A DNA stretch of 64,000 nucleotides, from positions 1-64,000 of the forward strand of contig SUVV01000013.1 in the NCBI GenBank assembly GCA_015061805.1, in the 5' to 3' direction. Source of the DNA: Lentisphaerota bacterium. Lineage in GTDB: Bacteria; Verrucomicrobiota; Lentisphaeria; Victivallales; Victivallaceae. Below, one piece after another: positions 50,224-59,644 of the stretch; the stretch's first letter is position 1, and each line of letters starts with the position of its first letter. The notes beneath the pieces were generated by a model. The model had not been told where the DNA came from. It ran no database searches and saw nothing but the letters and a program-made list of their open reading frames with translations. The translations under genes were made by a program, and so were the position numbers.

Positions 50224-52617
50224 ATGAAAAAAGAAAATTCACAAAAATCTTCAGCGATCGCCAGAATTACTGTTTTGCTGATAGTCCTCGCCTGTGCCAT
50301 CGCCGCACTTTTCGTCTGGAGATCGTTTAAATCATCGGATGCCGCTCCGGAATTCGGTAAACTGGAACTCGTTTCCGGAGATGCCAGTTGCGTACTGCCG
50401 GGAGAAAAATTCACCGTCACATTGCGCGCGTTGGATACCGAAGGCTCTCCTCTGAAAAACTGCCGGGTGATCCCGGTATTTTCCGCTCCCGGCAACTGTA
50501 CCGTGACCCCCTCTGAAGGCCGTACTGACAGCGGCGGTATCATCCGGTTTGAAGTCGTTTCCGGCAATCAGACCGGAGACAATTACATCAGTTTCAAGAA
50601 CGATGCCAGTAATTCCGAAGCAATTTCCATGCGCTTTGTCAACGGCGTCAAACTGCTCGGAGCCGATCAGGAAGGCCCCTCCGGCAAACCGCTGCCCGCT
50701 CCGGCAGGAGTTCAGCTGGTCGATGCCGCCGGCAAACCGCGTCCCGGAGTGAAAGTTTATATCAGCAGTTCCAAAGGATTGACCACTGCTGACAGTTCAC
50801 TTATCACCGACCGGCGCGGTATCGCGGCAACGACGGTGTCGCTTCCGGAAAAATCCGGTGTTTCCTCGCTTGATCTCGAAATCGAACCCGCAGCCGGCGA
50901 AAAATTCCGTACCATCAACCTCAATGTCATGTCATATAATATATGGAACATAGTCATCAGCGTTCTGGGCGGTCTGGCGCTCTTTATGCTCGGTATGACG
51001 ATGATGAGTGACGGTCTTGCCAATATCGCCGGGGAAAAAATGAAAAATATCCTCGGTTACTGCACCAGCAACCGCTTCATTGCCCTGATCGCCGGAACTG
51101 TGATCACGGCAGTCATTCAGTCCTCAAGTGCAACTACAGTCATGATCATCGGTTTCGTCAACGCAGGTCTGATGACTCTCGCCCAGTCGATCGGAGTGAT
51201 TTTCGGTGCCAATATCGGTACGACTATCACGGCACAGATCATTGCTTTCAACATTGGCGCGCTGGCGATGCCGGCGATCATTATCGGATTGGCGATGCGT
51301 TTTGTCAAGCGGGGCAAGATTGCTGACATCGGCTTGACCATACTCGGATTCGGATTGCTTTTCTTTGGAATGAATTTGATGAGTGCGGAGTTGAAAGCAC
51401 TCTCCGGATTCCCCTCATTCCTGAAATTTTTCCAACTCTTCGACTGCGCTCCGGTCAACGGGGTCATGCCGGTCGGCAACGTACTGGGTACGATCATGAT
51501 CGGCGTGATTGCCACCTTGATCGTCCAGAGTTCCTCGGCAACGACCGGTGTCGCCGTCGTACTCGGCGCCGGCGGATTGATCAATTTGTATACAGCCGTG
51601 GCGCTCATTCTCGGAGCCAATATCGGAACCACCATCACCGCGCAGCTGGCAGCGATCCCCGCCAACCGTCCGGCACGTCAGGCGGCATTGGCGCACACAT
51701 TGTTCAACCTGATCGGAGTACTGATGATCTTCGGAAGTTTCTGGATCCCCTGGCGCAGTACCGGGATCCCGGTATTCTTCTACTTTGTCAATGCCATCAC
51801 TGAAGGCAACGCCTTTGCGCCCATTCCGGAAAACATGGCGCGCCACATTGCCAATGCTCACACGGTATTCAATCTGGCGACCGCGCTTATCCTGCTGCCG
51901 CTGGGCGGAGTGCTGGCGGGATTGTGCGAAAAACTGATGCCGGCAACTCAAGCCAAGATCCACTTTCAATACCTCGAACCCCACCTGCTGGATTCCCCGG
52001 CGCTGGCGCTTCGCCAGAGCGTGACCGCCATCGGCAAAATGCTCAAAAAATCATGGAAAATGGTCGATTCTGCGGTGGTCGGCAACTTTATGCAGGGCAA
52101 GGTCAATGAAAACCGCATGGAAAAATTCCAGAACCGTGAAGAGCGGGTCGACCGCTATCAAACCGAGATCATGGAATATCTTTCCCAAATCATGCGCCGC
52201 AAGATTTCCCCCAAGCAGGCTGAACTTATCCCGGCATTGATGCACTGCACCAACGACGCTGAACGTATCGCCGACCGCGCCGAAAATATCATTACCCTAA
52301 CCCGACGCCTTGAAGCGGAAAAGCTGACCATCAGCCGCGCCGCACTGGAAGAACTGGAAAGAATCTTTGCTGAATTGTCCAAGCAGACCGCCTTCGCCCT
52401 CAACGCGTTGGAATTTTCTGAGGAAGAGTGGAAAGAACGGGCGGTCAAAGCTGAAAAATTGATCGGTAAACTGGCGTCTGATTCCGAAGAAGCCCATATC
52501 AAACGTATGAAAAATGCCAAATGTACCGCACAGACCGGTATCGTTTATGTGGAACTTCTCGGTGAATTGGTCGCGGTTTCCCGCCACTTGAGCAACATCG
52601 CAGAACGCGCAGTTTGA
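50224..52617 (+). CDS. Na+/phosphate cotransporter (NptA/YjbB type) with N-terminal Ig-like and C-terminal PhoU-like domains
   Basis: The 797-residue protein starts with a membrane helix (about 13-33), then two Big_1-like immunoglobulin domains (about 42-140 and 150-235; FTVTLRALDTEGSPLKNCRVIPVFS and VQLVDAAGKPRPGVKVYISSSKG are typical), then the transporter core (about 240-590) with the paired QSSSATT motifs and two copies of GANIGTTITAQ, and a PhoU-like helical tail (about 600-797). Core and tail are standard for NptA/YjbB; the extracytoplasmic Ig-like pair is not. It moves phosphate with Na+. AGAGG precedes the ATG. Confidence 0.92.
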   Translation: MKKENSQKSSAIARITVLLIVLACAIAALFVWRSFKSSDAAPEFGKLELVSGDASCVLPGEKFTVTLRALDTEGSPLKNCRVIPVFSAPGNCTVTPSEGRTDSGGIIRFEVVSGNQTGDNYISFKNDASNSEAISMRFVNGVKLLGADQEGPSGKPLPAPAGVQLVDAAGKPRPGVKVYISSSKGLTTADSSLITDRRGIAATTVSLPEKSGVSSLDLEIEPAAGEKFRTINLNVMSYNIWNIVISVLGGLALFMLGMTMMSDGLANIAGEKMKNILGYCTSNRFIALIAGTVITAVIQSSSATTVMIIGFVNAGLMTLAQSIGVIFGANIGTTITAQIIAFNIGALAMPAIIIGLAMRFVKRGKIADIGLTILGFGLLFFGMNLMSAELKALSGFPSFLKFFQLFDCAPVNGVMPVGNVLGTIMIGVIATLIVQSSSATTGVAVVLGAGGLINLYTAVALILGANIGTTITAQLAAIPANRPARQAALAHTLFNLIGVLMIFGSFWIPWRSTGIPVFFYFVNAITEGNAFAPIPENMARHIANAHTVFNLATALILLPLGGVLAGLCEKLMPATQAKIHFQYLEPHLLDSPALALRQSVTAIGKMLKKSWKMVDSAVVGNFMQGKVNENRMEKFQNREERVDRYQTEIMEYLSQIMRRKISPKQAELIPALMHCTNDAERIADRAENIITLTRRLEAEKLTISRAALEELERIFAELSKQTAFALNALEFSEEEWKERAVKAEKLIGKLASDSEEAHIKRMKNAKCTAQTGIVYVELLGELVAVSRHLSNIAERAV

Positions 52618-52662
52618 TCGGGGAACCGGAAACTGTAAGAATAAAAAAATATCCGTCTACCC

Positions 52663-52691
52663 TTGAAAAAATGAGGTTTTGATGTTATCTT
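52663..52691 (+). promoter_or_regulatory. Possible promoter of the aroQ-accB-accC run
   Basis: TTGAAA (52663-52668), 17 bases, TATCTT (52686-52691) preceded by TGT, about 83 bases before aroQ. The leader 52692-52773 shows only a weak 5-bp stem and nothing recognisable. Confidence 0.4.
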
Positions 52692-52773
52692 TAGTAAGAG
52701 GCATTGTGCTTATTGGTAAATGCTTCATCGTCACGAATTGTTGATAACTGAGCAAAAATAGAGCATCGTAAAT

Positions 52774-53223
52774 ATGAAAATTCTGCTTCTTAACGGTCCG
52801 AACCTCCAGCTGCTCGGCAGCCGGGAACCGGATATATACGGCAAAACCACATTGGCATCCATCGTTGCCGATGTGATCGGACTCGGAAAAAAATTCGATC
52901 TTGATGTTGAAGCATTTCAATCCAACTCCGAAGGTGATCTGGTCACCATTATCGGTGATGCTCCCCGCAATGGATTCTCCGGCATTATCATAAACCCGGC
53001 GGCATACACCCACACTTCGGTCGCTATCCGCGACGCGATCGCCGCCGCCGCTCTGCCGGCAGTTGAAGTTCATTTGAGCAATATCAATTCAAGAGAGGCA
53101 TTCCGTCACGAATCACTCACCGCACCGGTTTGTATCGGTGTAGTTGCCGGATTCGGGGCGTTTTCGTATCAGATGGCACTCCGGGCATTAGCCAATAAAC
53201 TCGGAGTTGCTGAAAAAATCTGA
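52774..53223 (+). CDS. aroQ: Type II 3-dehydroquinate dehydratase
   Basis: The 149-residue enzyme performs the third shikimate step. Typical sequence throughout: [21 protein letters not shown] with catalytic Tyr at 23, [28 protein letters not shown], and [17 protein letters not shown] with the catalytic His region. accB follows after 40 bases, a common arrangement (aroQ-accB-accC). Confidence 0.96.
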   Translation: MKILLLNGPNLQLLGSREPDIYGKTTLASIVADVIGLGKKFDLDVEAFQSNSEGDLVTIIGDAPRNGFSGIIINPAAYTHTSVAIRDAIAAAALPAVEVHLSNINSREAFRHESLTAPVCIGVVAGFGAFSYQMALRALANKLGVAEKI

Positions 53224-53263
53224 TTCTATGGTTAGAAAAAAATTTATTATTTCGAGGTAAAAA

Positions 53264-53722
53264 ATGAAAATTGAAATCGAAGAAATCCGCAGTCTTGTGA
53301 GCATGATGGGAGAATACAATCTCAGCGAAATCAAAATCGAAGATGATGGCTGCAATATCTGCCTGCGCCGCAATTGCGCGACCGAAGTTCCCGTCGCGCC
53401 AGTCGCCATTCAGACGGTTGCCGCAGCTCCCGCGGCTCCGGCAGTTCAGGCTGCTCCCGCCCCGGCTGCTCCGGCGGTTGAAGCTGCCCGAATCACCATC
53501 GATTCCCCGCTGGTCGGAACTCTCTACCGCGCTCCCGGACCGGATGCCCAGCCCTTCGTTCAGGTCGGCGACCGGGTCAACCCCGACACCACCATCTGCA
53601 TCATCGAAGCGATGAAGGTCATGAATGAAGTCAAAGCCGAAAAATCCGGCGTGATAAAAGAGATCCTCGTCGAAAACGCTCAGGCTGTCGAATACGGTCA
53701 GCCGATCTTCGTGATCGAGTAA
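53264..53722 (+). CDS. accB: Biotin carboxyl carrier protein of acetyl-CoA carboxylase
   Basis: The 152-residue protein has a conserved N-terminal segment ([23 protein letters not shown]), an Ala/Pro-rich mobile linker (about 46-78) and a biotinyl domain with the biotin-accepting Lys near 118 in EAMKVMNEV. It carries CO2 between AccC and the carboxyltransferase in fatty-acid initiation. GAGG precedes the ATG. accC follows after 29 bases. Confidence 0.97.
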   Translation: MKIEIEEIRSLVSMMGEYNLSEIKIEDDGCNICLRRNCATEVPVAPVAIQTVAAAPAAPAVQAAPAPAAPAVEAARITIDSPLVGTLYRAPGPDAQPFVQVGDRVNPDTTICIIEAMKVMNEVKAEKSGVIKEILVENAQAVEYGQPIFVIE

Positions 53723-53751
53723 GTATTCCCCACGCTTTTGCCGGAGAAATT

Positions 53752-55098
53752 ATGTTTAATAAAGTAATGATCGCCAATCGCGGCGAAATCGCCGTCCGGA
53801 TCATCCGGGCATGCCGCGAACTCAATATCCGTACTGTGGTAGTCTATTCAACTGCCGACACCGACAGTATGGCGGTAAAACTCGCCGATGAAGCAATCTG
53901 CATCGGCGCTCCGTCACCGTCCGAAAGTTATCTGCTTATCGAACGGCTGCTCACCGCCGCTGATCTCTGCGAAGTTGATGCCATTCACCCCGGTTACGGC
54001 TTCCTGTCCGAAAACCCCTACTTCGCCGAAGCCTGCCGCCGTCACGGCATCGCTTTCATCGGCCCCACCTCCGAAGCAATGAAAGCGCTCGGAGACAAGG
54101 CGGTCGCCCGCGATACCATGAAAGCCGCCGGTGTACCGATCACGCCCGGCAGCGACGGACTCATCGTCAATGAAAAACAGGCGCTTGCCATGGCGTACAA
54201 ACTCGAATACCCCGTCATCATCAAAGCGGTCGCCGGAGGCGGCGGTCGCGGTATGCGCATCTGCCGCAATGATGAAGAGGTCATCCAGGGCTTCCACTCC
54301 GCCCGCGCCGAAGCCGAAAAAGCGTTCGGCAACGGTGACTTGTATATGGAGAAATTCCTGGTCAATCCCCGCCATATCGAAGTGCAGATCCTTGCCGACA
54401 ACTACGGCAATGTCATCCACCTCGGCGAACGCGACTGCAGTGTTCAGCGCCGCAACCAGAAACTTCTGGAAGAAACTCCCAGCCCCGCAGTTTCCCAGAA
54501 ACTCCGGGAAAAACTCGGTTCTGCCGCCGTCAAGGCCGCAAAAGCTGCCAAATACACCAGCGCCGGAACTATCGAATTTCTGCTCGATGCCAATGACAAT
54601 TTCTACTTTATGGAGATGAATACCCGTATTCAGGTCGAACATCCCGTAACCGAAATGCTCACCGGCATCGACCTGGTCAAGGCTCAAATCGCCATCGCCG
54701 CCGGCGAAAAACTGAATATCCGTCAGAAAGATGTCCAGTTCTGCGGACACGCGATCGAATGCCGTATCAACGCCGAAGACCCCGAACGCAATTTCGCCCC
54801 GTGTCCCGGAAAACTCAAACTGTTCGTCCCCGCTGGAGGTCCTAATGTCCGTATGGATACCCACGCCTATACCGGTTACTCCATCCCGCCGTATTACGAC
54901 AGTTTGATCGGTAAACTGATCGTCTGGGGACATGACCGCGCTGAAGCGTTGGCTGTTTGCAACCGTGCTGTAAGTGAAGTGGTGGTAGATGGTGTCAAGA
55001 CCACTATCCCGTTCCAGCAGAAACTTCTCACCCATAAGAATTTTATCGAAGGTAAGTACGATACCGGTTTTGTCGAACGCATCCTTCAGGAGAAATAA
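53752..55098 (+). CDS. accC: Biotin carboxylase subunit of acetyl-CoA carboxylase
   Basis: The 448-residue ATP-grasp enzyme carboxylates the biotin on AccB. Visible: [45 protein letters not shown] (ATP-binding glycine loop), [25 protein letters not shown], and [14 protein letters not shown] with the catalytic Arg. All complete. accA/accD are not in the window. Confidence 0.98.
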   Translation: MFNKVMIANRGEIAVRIIRACRELNIRTVVVYSTADTDSMAVKLADEAICIGAPSPSESYLLIERLLTAADLCEVDAIHPGYGFLSENPYFAEACRRHGIAFIGPTSEAMKALGDKAVARDTMKAAGVPITPGSDGLIVNEKQALAMAYKLEYPVIIKAVAGGGGRGMRICRNDEEVIQGFHSARAEAEKAFGNGDLYMEKFLVNPRHIEVQILADNYGNVIHLGERDCSVQRRNQKLLEETPSPAVSQKLREKLGSAAVKAAKAAKYTSAGTIEFLLDANDNFYFMEMNTRIQVEHPVTEMLTGIDLVKAQIAIAAGEKLNIRQKDVQFCGHAIECRINAEDPERNFAPCPGKLKLFVPAGGPNVRMDTHAYTGYSIPPYYDSLIGKLIVWGHDRAEALAVCNRAVSEVVVDGVKTTIPFQQKLLTHKNFIEGKYDTGFVERILQEK

Positions 55099-55125
55099 TC
55101 ACTTAACACAGAGAGGGAATGTCAG

Positions 55126-55581
55126 ATGAAGAACCCACCAGATGCCGCCAATGATCCCAAAAATGCCAATGTCAAAACCAATGAAACAATGATGCTCGGA
55201 GATTCCGAACTTGGTGATGTCAAAATCCACGACGGTGTAATTGCCACGCTTACCCGCCGGGCCGCGCTCAATGTCGAGGGCGTTTCCCGTCTTGCCGGCA
55301 ATGCCCTTGTCGACAACCTCGCTGAAATCGTCGGCAGCCGCCGGATGCAGAGCCGTGCCATCAATATCACTGTCAACGAAAACAACCAGATCTCCATCGA
55401 AATCAAACTTAACCTCAAGATCGGATACACGATTCCCGAAGTCGCTGAAAATGTTCAGAAAGCCGTTATCAGCGATGTCGAAAACGTCACCGGCATGAGC
55501 GTTAAGACCGTCCACGTCCTCATTCAGGATATCGATGACGAATATTTCGATGAAGACGAGGAAAACGGCGAACTGGAATAA
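55126..55581 (+). CDS. Asp23/Gls24 family protein
   Basis: The 151-residue protein has the Asp23 domain: GDVKIHDGVIATLTRRAALNVEGVSRLAG, then NENNQISIEIKLNLKIGYTIPEVAENVQKAVISDVENVTGMSVKTVHVLIQDI. The N-terminus is hydrophilic and the C-terminus acidic (DDEYFDEDEENGELE). In Staphylococcus Asp23 is held at the membrane by AmaP and affects the cell-wall stress response. Here it is followed by an AmaP-like gene. The family is rare outside Gram-positives. Confidence 0.93.
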   Translation: MKNPPDAANDPKNANVKTNETMMLGDSELGDVKIHDGVIATLTRRAALNVEGVSRLAGNALVDNLAEIVGSRRMQSRAINITVNENNQISIEIKLNLKIGYTIPEVAENVQKAVISDVENVTGMSVKTVHVLIQDIDDEYFDEDEENGELE

Positions 55582-55614
55582 GTTTCCGCAAAAAATGAAA
55601 GTTGAGGATTGTTG

Positions 55615-56133
55615 ATGATGGACAGATTTCTGGAAATATTCAACGAGGTGTGGCAAAAGGAATTTTACCGGGGGGTCTTGCTCACAACTGGAACATTTTT
55701 TGCAGTTTTGCTCGTTTACTGGATACTGAAGATCATTTTCTTCTGCAAATTCGGTAAACGGCGCTGTTCAACGGTGACCATAAAAAGAGAACACGGCGAA
55801 ATCGTGATCTCTGCCAGTGCCGTCAGTGCCGCCATCCGTTCTGAATTGAAGCAATTCAAGGAATTGGATATCCACCGGATAGTGCTGTTTCGCAAACGGG
55901 GTATCTATTCCATGGAGATCCGCTGCGATTTGGTGAAATCAACGCCGAACCGGGGACTGCCGGAACTTCATTCGCTGATCGAACCGCTGGTGAAACTCCG
56001 CATGGAGGACATTTTCGGTTTGACCGCGCTGGAGCAGATCACACTCAAGGTCGAACACTCCGAAAATTTTGAAGAGTTCACCGAAAATGAGATCCCCGAT
56101 TCTCCGGAACTGCCGGATATTGCGATGAAATGA
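55615..56133 (+). CDS. AmaP-like membrane partner of Asp23
   Basis: The 172-residue protein has one N-terminal membrane helix (about 20-43, VLLTTGTFFAVLLVYWILKIIFF), a stretch KRRCSTVTIKREHGEIVISASAVSAAIRSEL that resembles the start of an Asp23/AmaP domain (E-G-xx-V-I-S-xx-A-I), and a soluble tail. That similarity plus its place directly after asp23 supports an anchor role, as AmaP has in Staphylococcus. Start at ATG 55615 with GAGG 7 bases upstream; upstream TTG codons are less likely. Overlaps maf by ATGA. Confidence 0.65.
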   Translation: MMDRFLEIFNEVWQKEFYRGVLLTTGTFFAVLLVYWILKIIFFCKFGKRRCSTVTIKREHGEIVISASAVSAAIRSELKQFKELDIHRIVLFRKRGIYSMEIRCDLVKSTPNRGLPELHSLIEPLVKLRMEDIFGLTALEQITLKVEHSENFEEFTENEIPDSPELPDIAMK

Positions 56134-56684
56134 TTCTGGCATCACGTTCTCCGCGCCGCAAAGAGTTGCTGACCCGTTGCGGTGTGGAGTTTTGTATTTA
56201 TGACGCCGCAGTGGGAGAATTGACTGCGGGAAGCGGGATACCGGTGGAAGAACTTCCGGCTGCCAATGCCGAACTCAAAGCCGGATGTGCCGCAGAAAAA
56301 TTCCCGCAGGAACTGGTTCTGGGCGCAGATACCATGGTCATCTGCGATGGAACCGCCTACGGGAAACCGGCGGATGAAAATGAGAGTTTCCGGATGCTTC
56401 AATCGCTTTCCGGGAAAACCCATCAGGTGATAACCGGGGTCGCATTGATCGACAGATCGCGCAACATCCGCGAAGTGTGGAGCGAAATCACGCATGTTCA
56501 CTTCAAAGAGTTGAGCGACGATACCATCCGGCAGTATATACAGCAGGTTTATACGCTGGACAAAGCCGGGGCTTATGCAATTCAGGAACACGGCGATTTG
56601 ATCGTTGACCACATCGACGGCGAAATCGAAAATGTTATCGGACTGCCGCTGATCCGTTTGAAACAGCGGTTGCAGCAAATTTAA
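56130..56684 (+). CDS. maf: Maf family nucleotide pyrophosphatase
   Basis: The 184-residue protein hydrolyses non-canonical nucleoside triphosphates (dTTP/UTP or m7GTP type). Seen: ILASRSPRRKELLTRCG at the start, LGADTMVICDGTAYGKPADENESFRMLQSLSGKTHQVITGVALI, and YTLDKAGAYAIQEHGDLIVDHIDGEIENVIGLPL near the end. All typical Maf signatures. Translationally coupled to the AmaP-like gene; folB follows after 17 bases. Confidence 0.95.
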   Translation: MILASRSPRRKELLTRCGVEFCIYDAAVGELTAGSGIPVEELPAANAELKAGCAAEKFPQELVLGADTMVICDGTAYGKPADENESFRMLQSLSGKTHQVITGVALIDRSRNIREVWSEITHVHFKELSDDTIRQYIQQVYTLDKAGAYAIQEHGDLIVDHIDGEIENVIGLPLIRLKQRLQQI

Positions 56685-56701
56685 TTTCCGGGGAAAAGGA
56701 A

Positions 56702-57067
56702 ATGGGAAAGATTTTTTTAAACCAGATAAGTGTATGTACCATCATCGGAACCTTGCCGCATGAACGGACTTTTCCGCAACGGCTCACGCTGGATATCGAA
56801 ATTACTGTGCCGATGAAAAAAGCGGCGCTTTCCGATGATTTGACCGATGCACTGGATTATTCGGCAGTGGAGCGCGAAGTGGTCGAAACGGTTGAAAAAT
56901 CCTCTTTCCAATTGCTCGAAGCACTCATCAATGCCGTCGGCATGGTGATCGTTGCCCACCCGGAGGTCATCTCCTGCCGGGTCCGCATTGACAAACCGGC
57001 GGCGGCATCCTACGGCAAATCGGTCGCCATTGAAGCCGGATTCACTTCAGAGGGGATGATCCAATGA
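56702..57067 (+). CDS. folB: Dihydroneopterin aldolase
   Basis: The 121-residue enzyme makes 6-hydroxymethyl-dihydropterin in folate synthesis. Seen: IGTLPHERTFPQRLTLDIEI with the conserved Glu, ALDYSAVEREVVE, SSFQLLEALINAVG and a final VRIDKPAAASYGKSVAIE with the catalytic Lys. Length and pattern fit FolB. Its stop overlaps the mutS start (ATGA). Confidence 0.92.
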   Translation: MGKIFLNQISVCTIIGTLPHERTFPQRLTLDIEITVPMKKAALSDDLTDALDYSAVEREVVETVEKSSFQLLEALINAVGMVIVAHPEVISCRVRIDKPAAASYGKSVAIEAGFTSEGMIQ

Positions 57068-59601
57068 GTCAAAGTGACGGCAAAAAACTCACCCCGATGA
57101 TGACACAGTATCTGGAGGCAAAAAAAAGTATTCCTCCGGATGCGGTACTGCTTTTCCGTCTGGGAGATTTTTACGAAGAATTTTTTGAAGATGCCGAAAC
57201 CGTGAGTTCCGTACTTGAACTTACTTTGACCAAACGTCAGGGGATGCCGATGTGCGGATTTCCCTATCATGCGCTGGACAACTATCTGCCCAAACTGGTC
57301 GCCGCCGGATTGAAAGTCGCCATCGCCGAACAGGTTGAAGACCCCAAACTGGTGACCAAAGGTATCGTCCGCCGGGAAATCACCCGGATCATCACCCCCG
57401 GTACTGTGATCGATAATTCACTGCTCAACTCGGACAGCAACAACTATCTTACCGCAGTTGCCGCCGACCGGGACGGTTCGCTCAATCTTGCCGCGCTGGA
57501 TGTCAGCACCGGAGAGTTTTTCATCTGCACTCCGGGCGATGTGACGAAACTCAACTCCGAATTGCTCAAACTCGGCGCCAAAGAGTGCCTGATCTCCGGA
57601 AAACTCGCCGGAACTCTCGCGGAAATGACTCCCGCATTCCCCGGTGAAAATCTCAAAATAATGCTGACCGAACTCGATGAATGGCGCTTTGACCACACCG
57701 AAGCATTCAATTATCTTTGTACTCACTTCAAAACCACCACTCTGGATGGTTTCGGATGCCGCAACCGGCCGGCGGCAGTTGCCGCCGCCGCGGCGGTACT
57801 GCGCTACGCCTGCGAAAATCTCCGGCAGGAAGCCGGACACGTAACGCTACTTTCCTACCGTTCACTGGACGAATTCATGGAACTCGACCAGATCAGTCTG
57901 CGTAATCTGGAGATCAGCGCCTCCCTTTTCGGCAATAACCGTCAGGGTTCTCTGCTCGGCGTGCTGGACTTCACCACGACTCCAATGGGCGGCAGAAAAC
58001 TCCGGAGTTATCTGGTGCGCCCGCTCCGCGACCACGCTCAAATCGTCCGGCGCCTGGATGCGGTTGAAAACTTCGTTCTGGATGCCATGGGACTTGCCGA
58101 ACTGCGCGAATGTCTGCGGGTAATCCGGGACTTGGAACGCATCGTCGGCAGACTCAATGTCGGTATCGCAACTCCGCGCGACTTGCAGAATCTCGGCAGT
58201 TCACTGGAAGTCCTGCCCGGGATCAAAACGCTTCTTGAGTGCTTCACCGCGCCGCTTCTGGAACAGTGTGCCGCCGATCTTTCCGACTTTTCTGAACTCA
58301 CTGCCGCGATCTCGGCGGCTCTGGCAGATGAACTTCCGGCTTCGATCTCCGATGGAGGAGTCATCCGTACCGGTTATTCGCCCGAACTTGACGAACTGCG
58401 TTCCGCCGCCGGCGACGGCAAAAAGTGGTTGAGCAAAATCCAGCTCCGGGAAATCGAACGAACCGGTATCAAATCACTTAAAGTCAAATACAATTCGGTT
58501 TTCGGCTACTACATCGAAGTCAGCAAATCCAACCTCGACCTCATCCCGGAAGACTATATCCGCAAGCAGACGCTGGTCAATGCCGAACGTTTCATTACGC
58601 CGGAACTCAAGGAACTCGAAAGCCGCATTCTCGGCGCTGAAGAAAAATCCCTCGCTCTTGAACAGAAACTGTTTTCCGAACTCCGCGACCGTGCCACCCG
58701 ACGTACCGCCGATATTCAACGCGCCGCCGAAGCCCTCGCCGGAATCGATGCCATTGCCGCCTTTGCCGAATGCGCCAGACAGCGCAACTATGTCCGTCCA
58801 AAAATTTTCGATGATGACCGGCTGGTCATCGTCAACGGACGGCACCCGGTTCTGGATGCCGCTCTCGGTACCGGAAAATTCGTCCCCAACAGCACCGATC
58901 TGGATGGCGACCTTAAACGCATGATGCTGATCACCGGCCCTAATATGGCTGGTAAATCGACCTATATCCGTCAGACGGCACTGATTACCATCATGGCTCA
59001 AGCCGGTTCTTTTGTCCCGGCGGAAAGCGCAGAAATCGGTATCGTTGACAAAGTTTTCACCCGTATCGGAGCCGCCGATGACCTTTCGCGCGGTCAGAGT
59101 ACCTTTATGGTTGAGATGGTGGAAACTGCCAATATTCTCCGCCACGCGACGCCCGGCAGTCTGGTCATCCTCGATGAAGTCGGCAGAGGAACCAGCACCT
59201 TTGACGGGCTTTCCATCGCCTGGTCGGTTGCCGAATTCCTCCACGATGAACCCCGGTGCCGTACCCAATTCGCCACGCACTACCATGAACTTACCGAATT
59301 GGCACAGACCCGGCGCGGTATCCGCAACTTCAATGTGGCAGTGCGCGAATACGGTGACGATGTCATCTTTCTCCGGCAGATCGTTCCGGGAGCCGCTGAC
59401 CGCAGTTATGGTATTCATGTTGCGCGTCTTGCCGGTATTCCCCAGCCGGTGCTTGAACGCGCCAAAACTATTCTCGAACTTCTGGAAAAGAGCGCGGAGG
59501 CCCCGCGGGAAGCGATCGCCGCTCTGCCGCGCCGCACCGTACGCAACCGGCGCAATCAGGAAACCGAGAATGACGACATGATCCAACTCAAACTGCTGTA
59601 A
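57064..59601 (+). CDS. mutS: DNA mismatch repair protein MutS
   Basis: The 845-residue protein binds mismatches and recruits MutL. Visible: TPMMTQYLEAKKSIPPDAVLLFRLGDFYEEFFEDA, whose FYE near 38-40 is the mismatch wedge; the connector and clamp domains; ATPase Walker A GPNMAGKSTYIRQ near 624; FTRIGAADDLSRGQSTFMVEM; Walker B LVILDEVGRGTSTFDG; and ATHYHEL. The C-terminal tail is basic, then ends in a short acidic stretch. Translation coupled to folB. Confidence 0.98.
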   Translation: MSQSDGKKLTPMMTQYLEAKKSIPPDAVLLFRLGDFYEEFFEDAETVSSVLELTLTKRQGMPMCGFPYHALDNYLPKLVAAGLKVAIAEQVEDPKLVTKGIVRREITRIITPGTVIDNSLLNSDSNNYLTAVAADRDGSLNLAALDVSTGEFFICTPGDVTKLNSELLKLGAKECLISGKLAGTLAEMTPAFPGENLKIMLTELDEWRFDHTEAFNYLCTHFKTTTLDGFGCRNRPAAVAAAAAVLRYACENLRQEAGHVTLLSYRSLDEFMELDQISLRNLEISASLFGNNRQGSLLGVLDFTTTPMGGRKLRSYLVRPLRDHAQIVRRLDAVENFVLDAMGLAELRECLRVIRDLERIVGRLNVGIATPRDLQNLGSSLEVLPGIKTLLECFTAPLLEQCAADLSDFSELTAAISAALADELPASISDGGVIRTGYSPELDELRSAAGDGKKWLSKIQLREIERTGIKSLKVKYNSVFGYYIEVSKSNLDLIPEDYIRKQTLVNAERFITPELKELESRILGAEEKSLALEQKLFSELRDRATRRTADIQRAAEALAGIDAIAAFAECARQRNYVRPKIFDDDRLVIVNGRHPVLDAALGTGKFVPNSTDLDGDLKRMMLITGPNMAGKSTYIRQTALITIMAQAGSFVPAESAEIGIVDKVFTRIGAADDLSRGQSTFMVEMVETANILRHATPGSLVILDEVGRGTSTFDGLSIAWSVAEFLHDEPRCRTQFATHYHELTELAQTRRGIRNFNVAVREYGDDVIFLRQIVPGAADRSYGIHVARLAGIPQPVLERAKTILELLEKSAEAPREAIAALPRRTVRNRRNQETENDDMIQLKLL

Positions 59602-59624
59602 CAGTGTAAATTGCAAATAACGGC

Positions 59625-59640
59625 ACGCCCTCACGGGCGT
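59625..59640. terminator. Hairpin between the convergent mutS and MFS genes
   Basis: ACGCCC (59625-59630) pairs with GGGCGT (59635-59640) around TCAC. It may serve both convergent transcripts; T runs are weak on both sides (TTATTT on the minus strand), so strength is uncertain. Confidence 0.4.
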
Positions 59641-59644
59641 TGGA

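Noticed and set aside
53914-55035. A 373-residue minus-strand frame opposite accC
   Set aside because: Antisense shadow of a conserved gene with no independent support.
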